This document shows, one piece after another, positions 37,065 to 45,927 of a stretch of DNA of 64,000 nucleotides. The notes under the pieces were generated by a model that was not told the DNA's origin, searched no databases, and saw nothing but the letters and a program-made list of their open reading frames with translations. Source of the stretch: Sphingosinicella sp963974575 (GTDB taxonomy: Bacteria > Pseudomonadota > Alphaproteobacteria > Sphingomonadales > Sphingomonadaceae); contig NZ_CAXBBQ010000007.1 in NCBI RefSeq assembly GCF_963974575.1, forward strand, positions 124,001-188,000, in the 5' to 3' direction. Each line of letters begins with the position of its first letter. The first letter of the stretch is position 1. The position numbers were made by a program, and so were the translations under genes.

Positions 37065-38774
37065 ATGGTTCGAGGGTCGGTGAAGGTTCGGCAAGCTTTG
37101 CTCGCAGCCGGTGTAGCCATGCTTGCCACTGCCGCCCATGCGGCCTCGCCGGTGACCATTTATCGGAACGCGCAGGTCTACACGCCTTCAGGGTGGAAGA
37201 ACGCGTTCGCAGTGAAGGACGGGCGCATCGTCGCGGTCGGGAACGACGAGGATGTGCGCAAGGCCGCGAGAGGCGCGCGCGAAGTCGATCTCGGCAGTCG
37301 CACCGTGCTCCCCGGCCTCTACGACATGCACGTGCATCCTGTGCTGCAGGCGAAAGGCGGCGAAGGGCGCTGCAGTATTTCGCCCGATCTCCCCGCCGCC
37401 GAACTCCTCGCCGGGGTCGGCGCCTGTGTGAAGGCCGCCGCCAAGGACGAATGGGTTGCGGGCGGCCAGTGGCAGGCCTCCGTGCTCGCAGGCACGCCGA
37501 TCACGGCCGCGACACTCGACGCGGTATCGCCCGATAATCCCGTGATGCTGTTCGACGTGAGCGGCCACAGCCTGTGGGTGAATTCGAAGGCACTCGCCAT
37601 TGCGGGCATCACGAAGGACACGCCCAATCCCGAAGGCGGCATCATCGAGCGCGACGCCGCAGGGCTACCGACAGGCGTGTTGCGCGAGACGGCACGCAAT
37701 CTCGTGCTGCGCCACCTTCCGCCGCAGCCTGCCGAAAGAACGCAGGCGGAGCTGAAGAAAAACCTCGATTACCTGCTGTCGTTTGGGATCACTGGCTATG
37801 TCGAGGCGATGGCGTTTCGCGATGATCTCGCGGTTTACGCCGCGCTCGCCGACAAGGGCGAGCTGAAGCAGCATGTGCAGGCGTGCATCGCCTACAGCCA
37901 CGCCGGGCATCCGAACCCTGATCTGGACGCAACGATCGCTGCGATACCCGAATATACGCGCGAGCGCTTCAAACCCACGTGCATCAAGGTCTTCGCGGAC
38001 GGCGTGCCGACCGAAAGCCACACCGGCGCGATGCTGGAGGATTATGAGGCGGGGCAGCCGAATGCGCCGGCGCGCGGGCTGTTGTTGTTCGACCCCGCGA
38101 AGCTGCATCCGATGATGGCGAAATGGGACAAGCTCGGGCTCAACGTGCTGTTTCACGCGGCGGGGGACGCGGCCGTGCGCGCGTCGCTCGATGCCATCGC
38201 CTTTGCGCGCGCGCAGAACGGCAATGACGGCCCGATCCATCAGGTTGGTCATTCGACGTTCGTCGATCCCGCCGACCTGCCGCGCCCGAAGGCGCTGAAC
38301 AGCGCGATCGAATATTCGCCCTATCTGTGGGATCCGCAGCCGATCAACGACGACATCACCACTGCGGTCGGCGCGCGGCGTATCGAACGGGTCTGGCCCA
38401 TAAAAGACGGTTTCGAAGCCGGTGCGCTCGTGATCGCCGGGTCCGACTGGGCCGTCGTCCCCGCGCCTGATCCCTGGATCGGTATCGAGACGGCGATCAC
38501 GCGGCAAAACCCGGGCGGCAGCGCGCGGACGTTCGGCGCCGGGCAGGCGATCACGCTGGAACAGGCGATCCGCATGTTCACGATCAACGCCGCAACGCGC
38601 CTCGGGCTCGACAAGGACCTCGGCACCATCGAAGCCGGCAAGCGCGCCGACTTCATCGTGATCGACAAGAACCCGTTCCGGATTCCGGCAACCGACATCC
38701 ACACGATCAAGGTGCAGAAAACCTACATTGACGGTGAAGTCGTGTTCGATCGCGCCAAGGCGGACGCCCGATGA
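37065..38774 (+). CDS. Exported YtcJ-type amidohydrolase (copy 2)
   Basis: A 569-residue protein collinear with copy 1, sharing long identical stretches such as NPGGSARTFGA, MFTINAATRLGLDK and KNPFRIPAT. It has a signal peptide (ALLAAGVAMLATAAHA) and the metal motif LPGLYDMHVHPV. The N-terminal 100-150 residues differ most, consistent with substrate divergence after duplication. Its stop overlaps the MBL-HD start by ATGA. Confidence 0.88.
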   Translation: MVRGSVKVRQALLAAGVAMLATAAHAASPVTIYRNAQVYTPSGWKNAFAVKDGRIVAVGNDEDVRKAARGAREVDLGSRTVLPGLYDMHVHPVLQAKGGEGRCSISPDLPAAELLAGVGACVKAAAKDEWVAGGQWQASVLAGTPITAATLDAVSPDNPVMLFDVSGHSLWVNSKALAIAGITKDTPNPEGGIIERDAAGLPTGVLRETARNLVLRHLPPQPAERTQAELKKNLDYLLSFGITGYVEAMAFRDDLAVYAALADKGELKQHVQACIAYSHAGHPNPDLDATIAAIPEYTRERFKPTCIKVFADGVPTESHTGAMLEDYEAGQPNAPARGLLLFDPAKLHPMMAKWDKLGLNVLFHAAGDAAVRASLDAIAFARAQNGNDGPIHQVGHSTFVDPADLPRPKALNSAIEYSPYLWDPQPINDDITTAVGARRIERVWPIKDGFEAGALVIAGSDWAVVPAPDPWIGIETAITRQNPGGSARTFGAGQAITLEQAIRMFTINAATRLGLDKDLGTIEAGKRADFIVIDKNPFRIPATDIHTIKVQKTYIDGEVVFDRAKADAR

Positions 38775-40297
38775 AAGCGGCGTTCGCCTTGACGCTGATT
38801 GCAGCCATTGCAGCATCGCCGGCACAGGCTGATCGGGTCGAGACGGTCTCGGTCTACAAGGGCGATTTCGCCACGGTGAATTCGTTCGTGTTCTCGAACG
38901 GCACGTCGCTCGTGGTGATGGACGTGCAGCGCAAGGCGAACGAGGCGCGAAAGCTTGCCGCCATGATCAAGGCGATGAAGCTGCCGCTGACGCATATCCT
39001 CATCAGCCACGGCCATACCGACCATTTCACTGGCATGGCGGTGTTTCGCGAAGAATTCCCGGACGCGAAGATCGTCGTCGCCAACGAGGACATCAAGGCG
39101 GACATCAAGCGCTACGCGATTTACATGGATACCGGCGGCGAGACCGGTGCGGAACCACCGCTCGATCCGGCACTGAAGCCGAAAACGCCGGAGCATCCAA
39201 GCGGCTTCGATTATGAGCGCAACATCGAAGTGCTGAACGCGCCGACGCTGGAGATGGTCGGCGGCGGTAGCCTGGAATTTTCCACCGACTACATGCGCGC
39301 GGAAACGCCTTATATCACCACGGTCTACAGCCCCGATCTCAACGCGCTGTTCCTTTCCGATTTCGGCTACAACGGCGTCCATTTCTGGATGGGCGACGAC
39401 ATCAGCCGCGAGGATCTGAAGAACTGGCGCGCCGAACTCGTGGCGCTGAAGGCGCGCTACGCGAAGCAGGCGCCTAAAATCTATCCCGGTCACGGTGATC
39501 CCAGCGACATGCGCATCTTCGATCCGTCGGTGCGCTACATCGACGATTTCCTCGCCGTGACCGCAGCCTCCAAATCGCCGGAAGAAGCGATGGGGAAGAT
39601 GATCGCGCTCTACCCGGGTTACAAACAGGCCGACTTCTTCCTGAAATACAGCGCCATGGAGCACGTTCCCGGCCGCCCTTCGAGTGTGGGGCATCCCGCG
39701 GAGGCGGCATGGCGCGCGAAGGTGCGTGAACTTTCCGCAAAGGAATTCCGCAATCCGGCGTGGGGCTATTCGCACAGCGTGCGCGATTATGTGTTGGCGC
39801 AGCAGCTTGCGCGTGCGGACGGCGTTCGGCTGGATGACGACGTAATGTTCGCAGCGGCGTATCTCCACGACATGGCGGCGTTTCCGAAATGGGAGGAGCA
39901 AGCCACGGACCATGCCGACCGCGCAGCCGCGATCGTCGATACGATCCTGAAGGACAGCGGCTTTCCGATGCGCAAGCTGGATGCTGTGCGCGAGGCGATC
40001 CGCACGCACATGTACGACCGTGAGCCGAAAACGCCGGAGGCGCTCTATCTGCATGATGCGGATGCGCTCGACTGGCTTGGTGCGGTTGGCGTCGCGCGCG
40101 TGATGGCGCTCGTTGATGCGCAGGGCGGCAAGCCCGAAGGGCCAGACATGGCGAAGTTTCTGGAGGCCAATCTCGCGAACGTACCGCCGCGCGTACTGAC
40201 GCCCGCGGGCAAGGCGATGCTGCCGGAGCGCAAGGCCGAGCTGGAAACCATCCTGCGCGACCTTCGCGAACAGACCGAAAATTTCTCGACACTTTAA
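38771..40297 (+). CDS. Exported metallo-beta-lactamase-fold / HD-domain fusion
   Basis: A 508-residue protein with a signal peptide (MKAAFALTLIAAIAASPAQA). Residues 25-270 are an MBL-fold hydrolase with SHGHTDHFTG (His80, His82, Asp84, His85), LFLSDFGYNGVHF and YPGHGD supplying the later ligands. Residues 330-460 carry an HD-type phosphohydrolase-like domain: GYSHSVRDYVLAQQL, AAYLHDMAAF and DADALDWLGA supply the H...HD...D metal set. The combination in one exported protein is unusual. It lies between the amidohydrolases, coupled by ATGA upstream and TAATG downstream. Possible roles are lactonase or esterase steps; this is not settled. Confidence 0.8.
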   Translation: MKAAFALTLIAAIAASPAQADRVETVSVYKGDFATVNSFVFSNGTSLVVMDVQRKANEARKLAAMIKAMKLPLTHILISHGHTDHFTGMAVFREEFPDAKIVVANEDIKADIKRYAIYMDTGGETGAEPPLDPALKPKTPEHPSGFDYERNIEVLNAPTLEMVGGGSLEFSTDYMRAETPYITTVYSPDLNALFLSDFGYNGVHFWMGDDISREDLKNWRAELVALKARYAKQAPKIYPGHGDPSDMRIFDPSVRYIDDFLAVTAASKSPEEAMGKMIALYPGYKQADFFLKYSAMEHVPGRPSSVGHPAEAAWRAKVRELSAKEFRNPAWGYSHSVRDYVLAQQLARADGVRLDDDVMFAAAYLHDMAAFPKWEEQATDHADRAAAIVDTILKDSGFPMRKLDAVREAIRTHMYDREPKTPEALYLHDADALDWLGAVGVARVMALVDAQGGKPEGPDMAKFLEANLANVPPRVLTPAGKAMLPERKAELETILRDLREQTENFSTL

Positions 40298-40320
40298 TGA
40301 GCAAGCAGGGGAGACAGGGA

Positions 40321-42024
40321 ATGCTGAAAACGATTGCGGGGAGTGTGCTGGCCTTGTCGGTGATCGGCAGCGCGGCGGCTTCGGAAGCGCCGGCGGACAC
40401 GATCCTGCTGAACGGTGACGTGCGGACACCGGCCGGCTGGGCGCAGGCGCTTGCGATCCGGAACGGGGTGATCGTCGCGGTGGGTGATGCGAAGGCCACA
40501 GAGGCGTATCGCGGGCCGAATTCGGTCGTCGTCGATCTGAAGGGGGCGGCGGTGCTGCCCGGCCTTCACGACATGCACGTGCACAGCCATTTCGCGGGAC
40601 TCGAAAAGTTTTCGTGCAGCTTCGGCTATGGCGCGAAGCCTGCCGCGATCGCGGCGCGCGTGAAGGAATGTGCAAAAGCCGCGAAGCCCGGCGACTGGAT
40701 TACTGGCGGCAACTGGGTCGGTGCGGCGTTCAAGAAGGGCGAGCAGACGCGCGCCTTCCTCGACAAGGTCGCCCCCAACAATCCCGTGGTTCTTTCGGAC
40801 GAATCGCATCACAGCATCTGGGCGAATTCGAAGGCGCTCGAACTCGCGGGCGTGACGCGTGATACGAAAGACCCGGCAGGCGGCATCATCGATCGCGATG
40901 CGAAGGGCAATCCGACCGGCGTGTTCCGCGAAACCGCGACGAACCTCATCGAAGCGATTATGCCCCCGCCGACCGAGGAGATGAATCGCAAGGCGCTGAT
41001 GCTCTCGACAGCGCAGATGCTCTCCTACGGGATCACCTCCTATACCGAGGCGACAGTCCGCGACAGCAACATGAAGACGATGTCCGATCTTTCGGGCGAG
41101 GGCCTCCTCAAGCAGCGCGTGCGCGGTTGCATCGTGTGGGCGCCGGGCGATGCCATCGGCGAACGCCTGATCGAAACGCGCGCCGCCTATGCGAAGCCGC
41201 GTTTCAAGACGGATTGCGTAAAAATCTTCATGGACGGCGTGCCGCTGGAAAGCCACACCGCCGCGATGCTCGAACCCTACAAGGGCGTTTCGAACACTGA
41301 TCCCACCAACAAGGGCATATTGCTGATCCCGCAGCCGACGCTCGATGAAGCGGTGGCGAAGTTCGATCGTATGGGGCTGCACGTGAAGTTCCATGCCGTC
41401 GGCGACGGCGCCGTGCGTTCGGCGATTTCTTCGGCCGAATATGCGCGAAAGGTGAACGGTTGGGGCGGCTCGGCGCACGATGTCGGCCACACGACATTTG
41501 CCGACCCTGCCGACATTCCGCGTGTTCGCGACCTGCACCTGACATGGGAATTCTCGCCCTACATCTGGTATCCGACGCCGATCACCGACGTTGATATGCG
41601 CCGTGCCGTGGGCGACGAGATGATGATGCGCGTGATCCCGATCAAGGAAGCTCTCGACACCGGCGCAAATGTCGTCGCGGGGTCTGACTGGTCGGTGGTG
41701 CCGTCGGTCAATCCGTGGCTCGCGATCGAGACGATGGTGACGCGGCAGGCGCCGGGCGGCGGCGGCACGATGGTCGCGCCCGACGAACGTGTTACACTCG
41801 ACGAAGCGTTCCGCATTTTCACGGAGAATGGGGCCGCGCTGATGGGTACGCGCGATATCGTCGGGTCGATCGAGCCGGGGATGCGCGCCGACATCATCGT
41901 CACCGAAAAGAACCCGTGGAAGGTGCCGGTCACCGAAGTTCATGCGACCAAGGTGCAGATGACGTTCATCGACGGCGAGAAGGTATATGATGCGGCGAAT
42001 CCGCCCAAGCTGACCGCGAACTGA
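40321..42024 (+). CDS. Exported YtcJ-type amidohydrolase (copy 3)
   Basis: A 567-residue amidohydrolase_3 protein, more distant from copies 1 and 2. It has a signal peptide (AGSVLALSVIGSAAA), LPGLHDMHVHSHF metal motif, HHSIWANSKALELAG, CVKIFMDGVPLESHTAAM, AGSDWSVVPSVNPW and SIEPGMRADIIVTEKNPW. ATG 40321 is chosen over ATG 40297 because GGGGAGACAGGGA immediately precedes it. It keeps a Cys pair (FSCSFGYG, KECAKAA) also seen in the other copies. The substrate is predicted to be a related amide. Confidence 0.87.
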   Translation: MLKTIAGSVLALSVIGSAAASEAPADTILLNGDVRTPAGWAQALAIRNGVIVAVGDAKATEAYRGPNSVVVDLKGAAVLPGLHDMHVHSHFAGLEKFSCSFGYGAKPAAIAARVKECAKAAKPGDWITGGNWVGAAFKKGEQTRAFLDKVAPNNPVVLSDESHHSIWANSKALELAGVTRDTKDPAGGIIDRDAKGNPTGVFRETATNLIEAIMPPPTEEMNRKALMLSTAQMLSYGITSYTEATVRDSNMKTMSDLSGEGLLKQRVRGCIVWAPGDAIGERLIETRAAYAKPRFKTDCVKIFMDGVPLESHTAAMLEPYKGVSNTDPTNKGILLIPQPTLDEAVAKFDRMGLHVKFHAVGDGAVRSAISSAEYARKVNGWGGSAHDVGHTTFADPADIPRVRDLHLTWEFSPYIWYPTPITDVDMRRAVGDEMMMRVIPIKEALDTGANVVAGSDWSVVPSVNPWLAIETMVTRQAPGGGGTMVAPDERVTLDEAFRIFTENGAALMGTRDIVGSIEPGMRADIIVTEKNPWKVPVTEVHATKVQMTFIDGEKVYDAANPPKLTAN

Positions 42025-42035
42025 GAGGAAAAGCC

Positions 42036-43142
42036 ATGCCGCGCACCGGGTTCTACACCGACGAACGCACCTTCTGGCACGCAACCGGAATGCAGGCGCT
42101 TTTCCTGCCGGTCGGCGACTGGGTGCAGCCGCCGGGCGGGACGGCGGGCGCGGACACGCCCGATTCCAAGCGGCGCCTGCTCAACCTCGCGAACGCCTCC
42201 GGTCTGACGCGGAAGCTGGTGATGGCGGAGTCGACACCGGCGACGGTGGAGGATGTGTGCCGCGTGCACCCGCGCGATTACATCGATCGCTTCAAGGCGA
42301 CGAGTGACGCGGGCGGCGGCGATATCGGGCACCTTGCGCCGTTCAGCAAGGGCGGCTTCGAGATCGCGATGATCTCGTCCGGGCTTGCCATCTCGGCGGT
42401 CGACGACGTGCTCTCCGGCAAGGTCGACAATGCCTATGCGCTGTGCCGCCCGGCGGGGCACCACTGCCTTGCCGACATGTCTATGGGTTTCTGCCTGCTC
42501 GCGAACATTCCGATCGCGATCGAGGCGGCGAAGGCGCGGCATGGTATCTCACGCGTCGCGGTGGTGGACTGGGACGTCCACCACGGAAACGGCACACAGT
42601 CGATCTTCTACGACCGCGACGACGTGTTGACGATCTCGGTGCATCAGGATCGCTGCTTCCCGCCCGGATACAGCGGCGCGGAGGATCGCGGCGAGGGCAA
42701 GGGGCTCGGCTACAACCTCAACATTCCGCTGCCGGCGGGCGGTGGCCACGATATCTATGTGCACGCGTTCGAGGCGCTGGTGCTTCCGGCGCTCGAAAAA
42801 TTCCAGCCGGAACTGATCATTGTTGCGTGCGGGCTCGATGCGAACAGCGTCGATCCGCTGGCGCGTATGCTGCTGCACAGCGAAAGTTACCGCACGCTCA
42901 CGCAGATGATGGTGGATGCCGCGAACCGCTTGTGCGGTGGTCGCCTCGTTGTCGTTCACGAGGGCGGTTATGCGGAGGCCTACGTGCCGTTCTGCGGGCA
43001 CGCGGTGCTGGAGGCGCTGAGCGGCGAGCGGACGGCGGTGGCTGATCCTGTGCTCGAAATGGCGCTCGGCTGGCAGCCGGGGCCGGAGGCAACGGAATTT
43101 CACAGGCAATGGGTCGAACGACTGGTCGCGGACCTCAAATGA
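42036..43142 (+). CDS. Histone-deacetylase-like amidohydrolase (HDAH-type)
   Basis: A 368-residue cytoplasmic zinc amidohydrolase of the class II HDAC/acetylpolyamine amidohydrolase family. The charge-relay pair is His142-His143 (PAGHHC); the zinc ligands are Asp180 and His182 (DWDVHHGNGTQ) and Asp268 (GLDAN); the transition-state Tyr is Tyr312 (HEGGY). From memory these numbers coincide with those of the Bordetella/Alcaligenes FB188 HDAH. It is expected to remove an acetyl or other acyl group from an amine. It overlaps the next gene by ATGA. Its presence next to an amine dehydrogenase suggests an N-acylated amine substrate. Confidence 0.9.
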   Translation: MPRTGFYTDERTFWHATGMQALFLPVGDWVQPPGGTAGADTPDSKRRLLNLANASGLTRKLVMAESTPATVEDVCRVHPRDYIDRFKATSDAGGGDIGHLAPFSKGGFEIAMISSGLAISAVDDVLSGKVDNAYALCRPAGHHCLADMSMGFCLLANIPIAIEAAKARHGISRVAVVDWDVHHGNGTQSIFYDRDDVLTISVHQDRCFPPGYSGAEDRGEGKGLGYNLNIPLPAGGGHDIYVHAFEALVLPALEKFQPELIIVACGLDANSVDPLARMLLHSESYRTLTQMMVDAANRLCGGRLVVVHEGGYAEAYVPFCGHAVLEALSGERTAVADPVLEMALGWQPGPEATEFHRQWVERLVADLK

Positions 43143-43819
43143 CCTTGCTGCGCGCAGCCATCGCGGCGGCGCTGCTTTCGCTGCCGTCCGCAGCGATCGG
43201 CAGTGAGTGGCTGATGATGGTGAAGTCGCAGAATACCGATCCGGCGCGCGCGGCCGAGTTCGAGCACTGGTACAACGAGATCGATATTCCCGACGTGCTC
43301 GCCGTGCCGGGATACGATCGCGCGCGGCGCGGGCACGCCGTGGGCAGCGAGCCGAGGCCGTATGTCGCGCTCTACACGATTGCATCGTCCGACATGGACA
43401 AGACAATCATCGCGATGCTGATGGCGAGCTGGCGTATGGATCAGCTTGGGCGCGGCACCGATCTCATCAAGGTGACCGAGCGCATCTACTACAAGCGTGA
43501 AGGCAATGCTGCGCGGAGTGAGCGCGCGGGAAAGCCGACGCACCTCTACCTGCACCGTTCGAAGGGCATGACCGAAAAGGCGTTGCGGGCGATCGTGAAC
43601 GCTGGGCTGGCGATGGGTGCGACGCCGTACCGGGTCTACAACGTGCTCATGCATGAGCCGGTCGCGGTGCTGGACGAACTCGTGGTGTTCGAGCTTTCAG
43701 CGGCGTCGGATGCAGAGGCGAAAGCGGCGGTGCAGGGGATTGAGGCGCGGACCGGCGCCAGCGGATGCGGCGCCGACTGTGCGGCGCTTTATCAGTTGAC
43801 GCTCGACGTTTCCGGCTGA
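43139..43819 (+). CDS. Exported EthD-like (dimeric alpha-beta barrel) protein
   Basis: A 226-residue protein with a signal peptide (LLRAAIAAALLSLPSAAIG). The segment AEFEHWYNEIDIPDVLAVPGYDRARR is the EthD/dimeric alpha-beta barrel signature (conserved W-Y-N and H/D-x-P-D), and a second half (LVVFELSAASDAEAKAAV) repeats the ferredoxin-like pattern. Activity is unknown; relatives assist degradative pathways. The start overlaps the HDAH stop. The last 28 bases overlap the convergent cytochrome c gene. Confidence 0.7.
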   Translation: MTLLRAAIAAALLSLPSAAIGSEWLMMVKSQNTDPARAAEFEHWYNEIDIPDVLAVPGYDRARRGHAVGSEPRPYVALYTIASSDMDKTIIAMLMASWRMDQLGRGTDLIKVTERIYYKREGNAARSERAGKPTHLYLHRSKGMTEKALRAIVNAGLAMGATPYRVYNVLMHEPVAVLDELVVFELSAASDAEAKAAVQGIEARTGASGCGADCAALYQLTLDVSG

Positions 43820-44244
43820 TCGAATTTCGCGACGAGCGCCGCGCGCGTTCCCGTGACATCGACGAGGCGCTGCGACCGATATGTCGCGATCTCCTCAGGC
43901 GTGTAGGGCTGGAAGCCGTCCGCCGCCGTGCCGCCCATCTTCGGGATCAGCCAATTGAGCAGGGCGGCGAGATCGGCGTCGCTGAGCTTTGAATTCGCTG
44001 AGCCCGGAACCTGCACGAGGAATTCGCGCCCACCCTCCACGGTCAGGAACCGGTGAAGCTCGGCCTTCATCGAGGGGACGCTGCCCTTCTGACCGCTGCC
44101 GTCCGGCAAGTGGCACCCCTGGCACTCGGTCATGTAATTGACGTGCGCAGAGCGGCCGTTGCGGGAGAGATTGGGCGCAACGCCGCCGGCGTGCGCCGCC
44201 ACGGCAGCGACGCACAGCAGCACGGGGAGGGCAACCAGACGCAT
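43792..44244 (-). CDS. Monoheme cytochrome c, amine dehydrogenase operon
   Basis: A 150-residue exported protein with signal peptide (to AHAGG) and one heme site CQGCH (Cys41, Cys44, His45). A candidate distal Met lies in MKAEL or PKMGG. The fold after the heme site is helical as in class I cytochromes. It begins two bases after the amine dehydrogenase light chain gene, so it is the last gene of the minus operon. Likely roles are electron acceptor for the amine dehydrogenase or participation in TTQ cofactor formation, since no mauG is present. Confidence 0.85.
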   Translation of the reverse strand: MRLVALPVLLCVAAVAAHAGGVAPNLSRNGRSAHVNYMTECQGCHLPDGSGQKGSVPSMKAELHRFLTVEGGREFLVQVPGSANSKLSDADLAALLNWLIPKMGGTAADGFQPYTPEEIATYRSQRLVDVTGTRAALVAKFDQPETSSVN

Positions 44245-44246
44245 CG

Positions 44247-44756
44247 CTAGTCGGCGGCGCCGAGCACGACGGCGGTCGAGCAATTGTAGACGACGCCCAC
44301 CTCGGTGCCGAGGCACCAGTTGATGTCGTTCGAACCCGCGGGCTGGTGCACGGGCGTGTCGCCTTCATTGCGGTTGCACATGCAGCGGCCGCACGCGGAT
44401 TTGCCGCAGCAATCGTTGTAGGAGATCACATAATCCTTGCCATCCACGGGATTGCGGCAGGTGCCGACCCAGGTGATCGGCGAAGGTTCTGTGCCCGGCG
44501 GGCACGACGAGGTGCTGCCGCCGCAGCAGGAGCAAAGGAATCCATCGATCGCGCAGTAGCGCCAGTAATCGCATGACTGTGGATCGCCGCTTTCACCCGG
44601 CTGCTGCGCGGCGTTCGCGCGCGAGACGGGGAGGAGCGGCATCGATGCGGCGGCAATGCCGAAGGCGCTCGCGCGGCCGAAGAAGCTGCGGCGCGACATC
44701 CCGCGCGCGGCCGTGCGGCTCAGCCGCTCCATGATCCTGTCGAGCCTGTTGGTCAT
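44247..44756 (-). CDS. mauA/aauA: TTQ amine dehydrogenase light (beta) chain
   Basis: A 169-residue precursor with a Tat-type signal (SRRSFFGR motif, cleavage near SRANA). The mature chain is Cys-rich (about 14 Cys) as in methylamine and aromatic amine dehydrogenases. The two tryptophans that form tryptophan tryptophylquinone are Trp96 (PITWVGTC) and Trp147 (DINWCLG), 51 residues apart as Trp57/Trp108 in the Paracoccus enzyme. It oxidises a primary amine to the aldehyde in the periplasm. Gene order B-E-D-A matches both mau and aau clusters; the substrate class cannot be fixed from sequence. Confidence 0.93.
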   Translation of the reverse strand: MTNRLDRIMERLSRTAARGMSRRSFFGRASAFGIAAASMPLLPVSRANAAQQPGESGDPQSCDYWRYCAIDGFLCSCCGGSTSSCPPGTEPSPITWVGTCRNPVDGKDYVISYNDCCGKSACGRCMCNRNEGDTPVHQPAGSNDINWCLGTEVGVVYNCSTAVVLGAAD

Positions 44757-45379
44757 TGGGCAGCTCCTGTGGTTGCAGCACTCGCCTCGCGGCGCGCCAT
44801 ATAGTCTTGAATCGAGGCGATGCCCGTCCGCTCGGCTTCGAACAGACTTTCGACATGCTCGCGGTTGTTGACGAGCCCCTTCGAGGCAACGCGGCCGTCT
44901 GGGCCGAGCAGCACCGCGTAGGGCAGCTTGCCGACACCGTGCGCACGGCCGAGATCGGTGGAAAGGACGAACGGATAATCACCCAGCTTCTGCTGGAGGA
45001 TCATCTTCATTTGCGCGGCTTCGTCGCCGTCGCTTGCGAACACGAGACGCGTGGTGGCGGCGTTCTCGCGCGAGACCGACAGCAGCACCGGCAGCATCGA
45101 TTTGCACACTGGGCAGGTGGGAGAGAGGAAGAAGACGAGCGTCGAACGCCCATCAGCAGCAATGCCGCCAACGCGCACATCGCCGCCGGTGATGCTCGGC
45201 AGCTCGAACGCAGGCGCTATCTCACCGACCTTGGCGCCGCCCGAAAGCGTCAGCGCCCCGACCGGTCCCAGCCGTTCGTGGAGCATGCCGACCTGGCGCA
45301 AAAGGCCAACCATCATCAACGCGAGGGCCGCGATGGCGACCCATTGCAGCGCGAATGCTGCCAGAAAAACCTCGTTCAT
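44753..45379 (-). CDS. mauD: MauD-like thioredoxin-fold maturation protein
   Basis: A 208-residue membrane-anchored protein with an N-terminal helix and a thioredoxin-like domain with FFLSPTCPVCKSML (Cys89, Cys92). MauD is needed to form the several disulfides of the light chain. It is coupled by ATGA to mauE upstream and mauA downstream. The longer upstream frame is rejected because it would overlap mauE extensively. Confidence 0.92.
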   Translation of the reverse strand: MNEVFLAAFALQWVAIAALALMMVGLLRQVGMLHERLGPVGALTLSGGAKVGEIAPAFELPSITGGDVRVGGIAADGRSTLVFFLSPTCPVCKSMLPVLLSVSRENAATTRLVFASDGDEAAQMKMILQQKLGDYPFVLSTDLGRAHGVGKLPYAVLLGPDGRVASKGLVNNREHVESLFEAERTGIASIQDYMARREASAATTGAAQ

Positions 45380-45927
45380 CTCACCACCGCCTTTCCGCGC
45401 AGCCGCACCGCGCTGAACTGTCCGAACCCGAGATAGAGCAGCGCGAACGCCGCGATTGCGCCGATGCCCGAAATCCAGTCGATCGCGCCGAGCGGGCGGA
45501 TGCTGACGGGAAGCGCGAACACTGCGAAGGCGATCGTGCCAAGCGCGATATTGCGGGAAACGAGTTCCCAACCGAGCGTTGCCTGCGCCGCGCCGAAGCC
45601 AAGGCAGCCGCAATCGATATGATCACGCCCGCGCGCGATGTTGATGCCCATCGCGGCGGCATAGGCGAAGAGCAGCGCGGCGATGCCGAGCATCGCAATC
45701 TGGCTGCCGAGAGGAATGGCGATGATCGCCGCTGCGCCAAGGGCGAGTTCGGCGAGGGCGATCATCGCACCTGCCGGGCGGACAAGTGCCGCCGGCAGAA
45801 GCTGATAGTTGCCGAGCGTTCCGATAAAGTTCGGCAAATCCCTGAGCTTGGTACCTCCCGAAAGCAGGAACATGCCGCCCAGAAGCACGTCCGCCACCAG
45901 AACAGGGAGGATATCCATTCCTGTCAC
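45376..45927 (-). CDS. mauE: MauE-like membrane protein
   Basis: A 183-residue protein with four to five membrane helices of the MauE/DoxX type (LLGGMFLLSGGTKLRDLP, DCGCLGFG motif). The CGC motif may exchange disulfides with MauD. It is required for light-chain maturation in known systems. The start is GTG 45927, overlapping the mauB stop, or ATG 45918. Confidence 0.9.
   Translation of the reverse strand: MTGMDILPVLVADVLLGGMFLLSGGTKLRDLPNFIGTLGNYQLLPAALVRPAGAMIALAELALGAAAIIAIPLGSQIAMLGIAALLFAYAAAMGINIARGRDHIDCGCLGFGAAQATLGWELVSRNIALGTIAFAVFALPVSIRPLGAIDWISGIGAIAAFALLYLGFGQFSAVRLRGKAVVR

Noticed and set aside
36700..38720. Long near-identical direct repeat between two amidohydrolase genes
   Set aside because: Considered as a mobile-element or assembly artefact; the copies differ throughout and each is a complete gene, so tandem gene duplication explains it.
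38723..40675. Minus-strand frame of 650 codons
   Set aside because: It is antisense to the MBL-HD gene, which has a signal peptide and metal motifs.
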